Source: Phycisphaerales bacterium
Lineage (GTDB): Bacteria; Planctomycetota; Phycisphaerae; Tepidisphaerales; Tepidisphaeraceae
DNA: 5,000 nucleotides
NCBI GenBank assembly: GCA_028288905.1
Contig: JAQGHJ010000693.1
Span: 1-5,000 of the forward strand
Direction of reading: 5' to 3'
The stretch's first letter is position 1. Each line of letters opens with the position of its first letter. The position numbers and the translations under genes were made by a program. The notes under the pieces are model-generated. The model did no database searches. It worked only from the letters and a program-made list of their open reading frames with translations, and was not told where the DNA came from. Shown here piece after piece: positions 1 through 5,000 of the stretch.

Positions 1-1
1 C

Positions 2-1216
2 GTCGTCTACCAACTTTACCGGCTGCTCCTCGACCCGCCGTCCGGGTGGAACGAGTGGAGCGACGACCTCCTCGACAAAGCACCGGCCAACCTTCAACTT
101 TACCGGGCAGGCGTGACCGCCGCCGCGGCCCTGACGCTCATCACGCTGCTGGCGTCGAACCTGACGGCCCGCAGTTCGCGGCGGAAGTGGTGGGTGATGC
201 CGTTCGCCGCCACACTCGTCCTCCACCTGTTGCTCGGTGCCTGGTTGGTGCGGTCGTCGCCGACTCCCAAAATCGACGTGTTCGTGTTCCAGCAGGAGGG
301 GGCCCGCGCCCTGCTGGCGGGGCGGAACCCGTACGCGGCCGACTACCCGGACATCTACGCCGGCACGAAGCAGGCCGACGACCGTGCGGTCTACGGGCAG
401 GGGCTGTCGACCGGCGGCAAGCTGGCGTTCGGCTTTCCCTACCCGCCGCTGAGCCTCGGGCTGTCGACGCTCGGGTACGTCGTCGCCAAGGACCACCGGT
501 ACGCCCAAGCCGTCGCCCTCACGCTGGCGGGGGCGCTCGTCGCGTTCGCGCGGCCGGGGCGGTGGGGGGCGCTGGCGGCGCTGTTGCTGCTGTTCACCCC
601 GCGGGCGTTCTTCGTCCTCGGGCGGGGGTGGACGGAGCCGTTCGTCGTCTGCCTACTGGCGCTGACGGTCGCCTGCGCTTACCGCCTGCCCCGGCTGTTG
701 CCGGTCGCGCTCGGGCTGTTCCTGGCGAGCAAGCAGTACCTCGTCTTCGCCGCCCCCCTCGCCTGGCTGCTCGTGCCGAACCCGGCGGACGCGCGGGCCA
801 CCCTCAAGTTGATTGGCGGGGCGCTACTGGTCGCGGCGGCCGTCTCGCTGCCGCTGGCCCTGTGGGACTGGCCAGCCTTCTGGCGGTCGACGGTCACGGT
901 GCAGCAGGTCTCGCCGTTCCGGGAGGACGCGCTGAGTTGGCTCGTCTGGTACTTCCACAAGACCGGCACGAAGCTCGACCACCTCGTCGCGTTCGCCGTC
1001 GCCGTCCCGGCGTTGGGCCTGGCGCTGTGGCGGTGCCCCCGCACGCCGAGCGGCTTCGCCCTCGGTCTGGCAGCGGTCTACCTGCCGTTCATCGCCTTCA
1101 ATAAGCAGGCCTTCGCGAACTACTACCTGTTCGTGATCGGCACACTGGTCTGTGCGATCGGGACGCTGCGACCGGAGTCGGCCACCCCTCTCCAAACGAC
1201 CAGTCCGACGACGTAA
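2..1216 (+). CDS. Polytopic membrane protein, GT-C / GT87 (DUF2029)-like glycosyltransferase, 5'-truncated by window edge
   Basis: The frame is open from the first full codon at position 2 to TAA at 1214-1216, giving 404 residues. The first in-frame start codon, GTG at 113, is probably not the true start. The 37 codons before it keep the same G/C third-position bias and encode plausible protein (VVYQLYRLLLDPP...), so the gene likely begins upstream of the window. About ten hydrophobic segments are visible. Two come first, followed by a non-membrane loop with DVFVFQQEGARALLAGRNPY and then FPYPP; eight or so more segments follow, one carrying SKQYLV. An acidic residue after the early membrane segments, then a G-x-NPY element, and a Lys-Gln pair in a later helix are typical of GT87/DUF2029-type GT-C enzymes, which use polyprenyl-phosphate-linked sugars in the membrane. 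The specific sugar and acceptor cannot be read. It could also be a non-catalytic membrane relative. Membrane location is certain; the glycosyltransferase call is moderate. Confidence 0.72.
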   Translation, partial: VVYQLYRLLLDPPSGWNEWSDDLLDKAPANLQLYRAGVTAAAALTLITLLASNLTARSSRRKWWVMPFAATLVLHLLLGAWLVRSSPTPKIDVFVFQQEGARALLAGRNPYAADYPDIYAGTKQADDRAVYGQGLSTGGKLAFGFPYPPLSLGLSTLGYVVAKDHRYAQAVALTLAGALVAFARPGRWGALAALLLLFTPRAFFVLGRGWTEPFVVCLLALTVACAYRLPRLLPVALGLFLASKQYLVFAAPLAWLLVPNPADARATLKLIGGALLVAAAVSLPLALWDWPAFWRSTVTVQQVSPFREDALSWLVWYFHKTGTKLDHLVAFAVAVPALGLALWRCPRTPSGFALGLAAVYLPFIAFNKQAFANYYLFVIGTLVCAIGTLRPESATPLQTTSPTT

Positions 1217-1219
1217 CAG

Positions 1220-1239
1220 GTGTCCCGCGGGAGGGACGC
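1220..1239. terminator. Small hairpin just after the membrane-protein gene, possible weak terminator
   Basis: A 7-bp stem (1220-1226 with 1233-1239, one T-G wobble) closes a 6-base loop starting three bases after the stop codon at 1216. An overlapping perfect 10-bp palindrome, TCCCGCGGGA, lies at 1223-1232. No T-run follows, so it lacks the second half of an intrinsic terminator. It may only be a transcript-end stem-loop or chance in GC-rich DNA. The rest of the gap (to 1318) shows no recognisable promoter, operator or RNA. Confidence 0.22.
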
Positions 1240-1318
1240 GGTCGGTTGCTTCGCGGTTTCACTCCGTACACCGTGACATTCTCGCAAGCCCCATCGCCCG
1301 CCGCGCCGATGAAGTGCG

Positions 1319-4231
1319 GTGGGACATTATCGGACGACCCCCGTTGGACTCCTCGCGATCGTCGCCTCGATCGGTGTCGCCTTGCTTCTCCCCTCGACTG
1401 GTGCCGCCCAGCCGGCTCCGCCGGCCGAGCTCCGGCGGGTGATCCGGGCGTTCGACTTCGAGGAGCGGCGGCTCGGAAACGCCGAAGCCCTGCCGATGTA
1501 CTGGACGAAGGTCGTCGGCCCCGGGTACCCGCACTACGTGAACGGCCGGCTGACCACCGACGCGGCCCACGGCGGGCGGTACAGCTTCCGGCTCGACCTC
1601 AACGGTGGGTCCGTCGCCTACCGGTACGCGGCCGACCGCATCCCGGTCCTGCCGGGGGCCCACTACCGGGTTGAGGGACAAGTCCGCACGACCGTCATGC
1701 CTCAGGCCCGGGCCCGGCTGTCGGGCTACCTCGTCGACGTCGACGGCCACCCGATCCCCGCCTCCGTCCGCCACACCGTCCCGTATGCGGCCGACGCCCC
1801 TGACGCCGAGTGGCGGCCGCTGGGCTTGGAACTGTCGGCAGATGACCCCAAGGCCGCCTACTTGGTGCTTGAGGTCGGGCTGCTCCAGCCGGCCGAGTAC
1901 GCCGCCTCCACGCTCGGCCAGCGGGCCCTCAACGCCCAGGACGTTTACGGGACGGCATGGTTCGACGACCTGACCGTGTCCCAGGTGCCGCGTGTGGCGA
2001 TGACCACCGACCGGCCCGGGAACGTGTTCGGCCGGGGCGACCCGATCCGGCTCACCGTCCGGGTAGATGACCGGTTTACCGACGACCTGGCCGCCCGGAT
2101 CGTCGTCGCCGACGCCGACGGCCGGCCCGTCTACCAACAGACCGGGACGACCGACTTGGCCCGGGCCGAGCAGGTCGGCCCGGGCCGCAAGCGGCTGCGC
2201 CTGGATTTGCCCGAACTGCCGGCCGGGTGGTACCGGGCGACGCTGACCATGACGAGCCGCGGACAGCCGCTCGGCACTCAGGCGGTGGCGTTCGTGCAGC
2301 TGGCCGACGCCGCCACCCCCACCGTCCGCCCCGACCGCCGGTTCGGGTTCACCGCCACCGACCTGTCGCCCGAGGCGTGGGACACGCTGCCGGACCTGTT
2401 GCCGTCGCTGGCGGCGGGGCGCGTCAAGCTGGCCTTCTGGGGACCCCAGGGGGACGCCCTGGAGGCCGACCCGGCCAGGTTCGACGAGCTGCTCGACCGC
2501 CTGCAGGCCCGAGGCGTCGTGCCGACCGCGTCCCTGCTCGACCTGCCGCCGGAGCTGGCGCGTCGCCTCGCTCCAGAGGGGAACGTCGGGGTGACGGAGG
2601 CTCGGGGTGTCGGAGTGAAGGCGGGAGAGTCCCGTTCTTACCCCGACACCCCGATACCCCGACACCCCGACACTTCCCCTTCCTCCTGGCCCCTCCTCGC
2701 CCGCGCCGACCCGAAAGAGTGGCAGCCGCGGCTGGCGTTCCTGGTCTCGCGGCACGCGAACCACCTGGACCACTGGCAGCTCGGGCGGGACGGGGACGAG
2801 TCGTTCGTCACCGACCCGGACGCCCGGCGGGCGTACGACGCGGTGCGGGCGGAGTTCCGCCGGCTCGTGCAGCGGCCGGACCTGGCCATGCCGTGGCCGG
2901 CCTGGTACGAGCGGACGGCTGCCGCACCGGACTCGATCGCGCTATCCGTCCCAGCGTCGACCGTGCTGCCGAGCCAGGTCCCGCTGTACCTAAACGACGG
3001 CGGGGCGGTCGCCGGACGGTCAACCTCGGCCGCCACAGCAACGTCCTCGGCATCCGGGACGGCGGCACCGCCGCGGAACGTCTCCGTCAGCCTGTCCTGG
3101 CTCGACACCACCCGGTACGGCCGGGCCGAGCGGCTGCGGGACATGGCCCAGCGGGTCGTCCAGACGCTGGCCACGGGGGCCGGTCGGATCGACCTGCCGT
3201 TGCCGCTGGCCGTCCGGCGGGAGCAGGACCTGCTCGTGCCCGAGCCGGCCGAGGATCTGATCGTCCTCCGCACGATCGTCACGGCGCTCGCCGGGACGAC
3301 GTACAAGGGGAAGGTGACGATCGCCGACGACGTCGAGGCGTTCCTGTTCGACCGCGACGGGCAGGGCGTGCTGGCCGTGTGGGACCGCGGCAACCGCCAG
3401 CGGGGCCGCCGGCAGCTCGACGTCGATCTCGGGGCCGACCCAAACATGATCGACCTGTGGGGCAACGCCACGCCGGTGCAGAAGGCGACGCGGACCGGTG
3501 GGGCGGCGGCCGGCGGGGCGGCGGTAGGCGGTTCAGCGTCCACCAACGGCCCGGCTGGCCGTAAGGTGACGCTGACCGTCAGCCGCACGCCGATGTTCCT
3601 CGTCGACATCGACGGGCAGCTGATGCAGACCCGGGCGAGCGTGTCGGTCGACCGCCCGCTGATCGAGTCGACGTTCCAGTCGCACACCCGCCGGCTGCGG
3701 TTCACGAACGGGTACCGGTCGCCCGTCACCGGGTCCGTCCGGCTCAAGCCGCCGCCGGGCTGGACGGTCAGCCCGGCCGTGCTGCCGTTCGCGCTCGGGC
3801 CGGGCGAGCGGTTCGAGCAGGACGTGACGCTCGAGCTGCCGTACAACACGCTGGCCGGCCCGCGGACGATCGACGCCCAGTTCATCCTCCGGGCGGCCGG
3901 CGGCGACGTGGCCTTCGCCGTCCCGGTCGGCGTGTCGCTCGGGCTCAGCGACGTGGCGACCCAAACGGTTGCCGTCCGCGACGGCGATGCCGTCGTCGTG
4001 CTTCAGACGATCACGAATTACGGGGACAAGCCGATCGACTACACCGCGTACGCGATCCTGCCCGGCCAGCCCCGGCAGGAGCGGCTCGTGACGGCGCTGG
4101 CGGCCGGGCAGGCGACGATGAAGCGGTACAAGTTCCCGGCCGAAGGGCTGAAGGCGGGGGCAAAGGTCCGGGCGGGAATCAAGGAGACGGCGGGGATGCG
4201 GATTTTGAACGACGAAGTGGTGGTGCAGTGA
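1319..4231 (+). CDS. Large exported multidomain protein, glycoside-hydrolase-like with C-terminal NEW3-like domains (970 aa)
   Basis: GTG at 1319 is the only reasonable start: in-frame stops lie at 1274 and 1310, and starting later would remove the signal peptide. Only a weak purine run (GAAG, 1311-1314) precedes it. Residues 1-30 form a Sec signal: short n-region, hydrophobic 9-25, cleavage probably after GAA (28-30). Residues about 45-222 look like a carbohydrate-binding jelly roll, starting FDFEE and ending WFDDLTV (214-220). Residues about 225-330 resemble an MG2/Ig-like sandwich. Residues about 340-655 resemble a TIM-barrel glycosidase, but the spot where a WxxGNE acid/base motif would be expected reads HWQLGRDGDES (485-495), so activity is doubtful. 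Residues about 660-724 and 749-765 form a post-barrel sandwich (DLWGNATPV, then TPMFLVDID). Residues about 785-865 fit the NEW3 pattern (PPGWTVSP...LGPGE), and a further Ig-like unit runs to 970. A palindromic repeat inserts about 34 residues near 421-454; low-complexity linkers lie at 565-585 and 725-748. The ORF and export are firm. Domain names are pattern-based, and the substrate is unknown. Confidence 0.85.
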   Translation: MGHYRTTPVGLLAIVASIGVALLLPSTGAAQPAPPAELRRVIRAFDFEERRLGNAEALPMYWTKVVGPGYPHYVNGRLTTDAAHGGRYSFRLDLNGGSVAYRYAADRIPVLPGAHYRVEGQVRTTVMPQARARLSGYLVDVDGHPIPASVRHTVPYAADAPDAEWRPLGLELSADDPKAAYLVLEVGLLQPAEYAASTLGQRALNAQDVYGTAWFDDLTVSQVPRVAMTTDRPGNVFGRGDPIRLTVRVDDRFTDDLAARIVVADADGRPVYQQTGTTDLARAEQVGPGRKRLRLDLPELPAGWYRATLTMTSRGQPLGTQAVAFVQLADAATPTVRPDRRFGFTATDLSPEAWDTLPDLLPSLAAGRVKLAFWGPQGDALEADPARFDELLDRLQARGVVPTASLLDLPPELARRLAPEGNVGVTEARGVGVKAGESRSYPDTPIPRHPDTSPSSWPLLARADPKEWQPRLAFLVSRHANHLDHWQLGRDGDESFVTDPDARRAYDAVRAEFRRLVQRPDLAMPWPAWYERTAAAPDSIALSVPASTVLPSQVPLYLNDGGAVAGRSTSAATATSSASGTAAPPRNVSVSLSWLDTTRYGRAERLRDMAQRVVQTLATGAGRIDLPLPLAVRREQDLLVPEPAEDLIVLRTIVTALAGTTYKGKVTIADDVEAFLFDRDGQGVLAVWDRGNRQRGRRQLDVDLGADPNMIDLWGNATPVQKATRTGGAAAGGAAVGGSASTNGPAGRKVTLTVSRTPMFLVDIDGQLMQTRASVSVDRPLIESTFQSHTRRLRFTNGYRSPVTGSVRLKPPPGWTVSPAVLPFALGPGERFEQDVTLELPYNTLAGPRTIDAQFILRAAGGDVAFAVPVGVSLGLSDVATQTVAVRDGDAVVVLQTITNYGDKPIDYTAYAILPGQPRQERLVTALAAGQATMKRYKFPAEGLKAGAKVRAGIKETAGMRILNDEVVVQ
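2577..2680. repeat. Palindromic repeat element (about 100 bp) inserted in frame within the large exported-protein gene
   Basis: The sequence folds on itself around one centre at 2628. The inner stem is CGGGA (2622-2626) with TCCCG (2630-2634). The main arms are 2586-2617 and 2639-2670, which match at 26 of 32 positions and include the perfect 12-mer TCGGGGTGTCGG (2602-2613) against CCGACACCCCGA (2643-2654). That 12-mer also pairs with 2659-2670. The outer ends AGGGGAA (2577-2583) and TTCCCCT (2674-2680) also complement each other after one bulged base. Both arms are made of 8-bp units in opposite orientation. The element is read through without a stop and yields a Gly/Val-rich then Pro/Asp/Thr-rich segment unlike the flanking domain. 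The layout resembles REP/MITE-type palindromes and, by being translated, the Rickettsia palindromic elements. Whether it is dispersed in this genome cannot be seen here. Confidence 0.75.
2639..2670 (-). repeat. Four tandem 8-bp units forming a G-quadruplex motif on the minus strand
   Basis: Four consecutive 8-base units read TACCCCGA, CACCCCGA, TACCCCGA, CACCCCGA, differing only at the first base. On the minus strand this gives four runs of GGGG separated by 4-base loops (TGTC, TATC, TGTC), a regular intramolecular G-quadruplex motif on the template strand of the host gene. Eight is not a multiple of three, so gain or loss of one unit would shift the reading frame of the 970-residue protein. 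With only four units, slippage rates are probably low. The tract is the right arm of the larger palindrome at 2577-2680. Confidence 0.8.
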
Positions 4232-4240
4232 CGGGTGCCG

Positions 4241-4753
4241 CTACGCTTCGGTCGGGTGCCCGCCCGGTGTCGGGGCTCCCACGGCGAAGGCACTCCGCAC
4301 GTCCGACAGATTCACTTCGGTTTCGGCGAAGAAGTCGATGAACTCGTCATGGCTGAAGAACGCGTTGACGTAGTCCGCCTCCGTGAGGACGTAGCCGCCC
4401 CAACCGTTCAGCATGGCCGCTTGCAGGAACGTGGCCATGTCTTCCGTTTCGTGTGCCAGGAAGAGGTGGCCGGGCGCCTCTTCCAGCAACCGCGCGTCGC
4501 GATAGCTCTGACGCAGTCGGTAGTAAAGGTGTAAGTTTTCGCTACTCGGCCAAATGCCCCACTCCGTGATCCAGAGCAAGGCGGGAAGCCGGTGGGTTAG
4601 TGAGGTGACGATCCAGTTGGCGAAGGAGTAGACGCGGTGCGGCTCCGCAGGGTAACGCACCCGCTCCGCACTAACGCCCGGAATCGAATCCGGTTTCCGT
4701 CGCTCCCGCCCGGCCAGCCACCCCTCGCACTCTTGCCCGGAATAGAAGCGCAT
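4241..4753 (-). CDS. Uncharacterised protein, 170 aa, downstream of prephenate dehydratase
   Basis: I do not recognise a family with a known function. From ATG at 4753 the product is a soluble protein of 170 residues with no signal peptide and no clear membrane segment. It is rich in aromatics: WITEWGIWPSSENLHLYYRL (61-80) is the most distinctive stretch, followed by an acidic centre (LLEEAPGHLFLAHETEDM, 89-106), NGWGGYVLTEADY (116-128) and FFSHDEFIDFFAE (132-144). The last 14 residues are a low-complexity tail. ATG at 4753 is chosen because AAGG lies 7 bases upstream. A TTG at 4795 would add 14 residues and overlap the stop of the upstream gene (TTGA), and remains possible through translational coupling. 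G+C is lower than in the neighbours, at 32 of 60 bases in lines 4321 and 4501. It ends 9 bp from the convergent large gene and is probably cotranscribed with the prephenate dehydratase gene. The codon pattern and good RBS support a real gene; the role is unknown. Confidence 0.78.
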   Translation of the reverse strand: MRFYSGQECEGWLAGRERRKPDSIPGVSAERVRYPAEPHRVYSFANWIVTSLTHRLPALLWITEWGIWPSSENLHLYYRLRQSYRDARLLEEAPGHLFLAHETEDMATFLQAAMLNGWGGYVLTEADYVNAFFSHDEFIDFFAETEVNLSDVRSAFAVGAPTPGGHPTEA

Positions 4754-4760
4754 GCCGCCG

Positions 4761-4764
4761 CCTT
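4761..4764 (-). promoter_or_regulatory. Shine-Dalgarno site deciding the start of the 170-aa protein
   Basis: On the minus strand AAGG is followed by a 7-base spacer (CGGCGGC) and ATG at 4753. This is the best ribosome-binding signal in the window and favours the 170-residue form over the TTG start at 4795, which has GAGG only 4 bases upstream, inside the end of the preceding gene. Confidence 0.5.
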
Positions 4765-4791
4765 GGTGGATCAGCCCCGGCCGGATTGACC

Positions 4792-5000
4792 TCAAAGCAC
4801 CTCGGTCGCCCGCGGGTAGCTCCCGAGCACCGTCAGTTGCAGGCAGTGCTGCCGGGCGTCGTCGATCGCGGCGAGCATCCGCGCGTCCTCGCCGTGGCCC
4901 TCGGCGTCGATGAAGAAGTAGTACTCCCAGTTCACCTTCTTGCTCGGCCGCTTCTCGATGTCGGTGAGGTTGATGCCGCTGTTCTTGAAGACGTCGAGCA
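4792..5000 (-). CDS. pheA: Prephenate dehydratase (chorismate mutase/prephenate dehydratase type), C-terminal ACT domain, 5' end outside window
   Basis: The last 68 codons are visible, ending with TGA at 4794-4792. They begin LDVFKNSGINLTDIEKRPSK and continue through NWEYYFFIDAEGH to QLTVLGSYPRATEVL. This is the C-terminal half of the regulatory ACT domain of prephenate dehydratase, which converts prephenate to phenylpyruvate in phenylalanine synthesis in the cytoplasm. The family signature ESRP, part of the Phe-binding site for feedback inhibition, appears here as EKRP (residues 15-18 of the visible part): Glu, Arg and Pro kept, Ser replaced by Lys. The NWEYYFFID and VLGSYP strands match the family closely. 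The catalytic domain and any N-terminal chorismate mutase domain lie beyond position 5000, so whether the enzyme is mono- or bifunctional cannot be told. The 170-residue gene follows 38 bp downstream on the same strand, so a two-gene transcript is likely. Confidence 0.92.
   Translation of the reverse strand, partial: LDVFKNSGINLTDIEKRPSKKVNWEYYFFIDAEGHGEDARMLAAIDDARQHCLQLTVLGSYPRATEVL

Noticed and set aside
46..1104. Open frame of 352 codons on the plus strand overlapping the membrane protein
   Set aside because: Arg/Pro/Gly/Ala-rich translation with no membrane segments; the other phase gives a coherent polytopic protein.
1217..1318. Promoter for the large exported-protein gene
   Set aside because: No pair of -35/-10-like boxes at usual spacing could be found; planctomycete promoters are also poorly defined.
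2586..2670. CRISPR-like array from the short tandem units
   Set aside because: Units are 8 bp, contiguous and without spacers, arranged as two inverted arms; this is a palindrome with tandem arms, not repeat-spacer structure.
1259..2773. Open frame of 504 codons on the minus strand, opposite the large exported-protein gene
   Set aside because: It is a mirror of a GC-rich coding region: its composition is Arg/Gly/Val/Pro-rich with no domain pattern, while the plus-strand frame has a signal peptide and coherent domains.
2227..3564. Open frame of 445 codons on the plus strand in another phase
   Set aside because: Arg/Gly/Ala/Pro-rich translation without hydrophobic or domain structure; a shadow of the 970-residue gene.
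2638..3885. Open frame of 415 codons on the minus strand
   Set aside because: Ser/Arg/Thr-rich shadow of the plus-strand gene with no recognisable motif or ribosome-binding site.
4232..4275. Bidirectional terminator between the convergent genes
   Set aside because: Only 9 bp separate the stops. The 8-mer CGGGTGCC occurs twice as a direct repeat (4232-4239, 4253-4260), not inverted, and there is no stem followed by a T-run.

Overview
The window is GC-rich (about 70% in most of its length) and densely coding, with strong third-position G/C bias. Its gene content is a multi-pass GT-C-like membrane protein, a very large secreted multidomain beta-sandwich/barrel protein, a prephenate dehydratase and an uncharacterised small protein. 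The style of these proteins, and the weak Shine-Dalgarno signal before the large gene, suggest a planctomycete, probably Gemmata-like. This assignment is inferred from composition and remembered protein style. No marker gene in the window proves it.

Layout. Positions 2-1216 (+) hold the 3' part of a polytopic membrane protein resembling DUF2029/GT87-type GT-C glycosyltransferases. A gap of about 100 bp (1217-1318) has a small hairpin just after the stop and no convincing promoter. Positions 1319-4231 (+) encode a 970-residue exported protein with a signal peptide, a jelly-roll-like domain, an MG2/Ig-like domain, a degenerate glycosidase-like barrel region, a beta-sandwich and C-terminal NEW3-like domains. 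Nine bases separate its stop from the stop of a convergent minus-strand gene (4241-4753) for an unrecognised protein of 170 residues. Upstream of that gene on the minus strand is the C-terminal end of prephenate dehydratase (4792-5000, continuing beyond the window), recognisable by its ACT domain. It is not obvious as a gene because only 68 codons lie inside the window.

The two plus-strand genes may both concern envelope or extracellular carbohydrate: one makes or transfers glycan in the membrane, the other is exported and glycosidase-like. This is only suggested by adjacency. The two minus-strand genes are close enough to be one transcript, but nothing in the small protein ties it to phenylalanine synthesis.

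The most unusual item is a palindrome of about 100 bp inside the large gene (2577-2680). It is built from 8-bp units in opposite orientations around a single centre at 2628 and is translated in frame as a Pro/Asp/Thr/Gly-rich insert. It looks like a mobile palindromic repeat that invaded a coding sequence without breaking it, and its right arm is a regular G-quadruplex motif on the minus strand.
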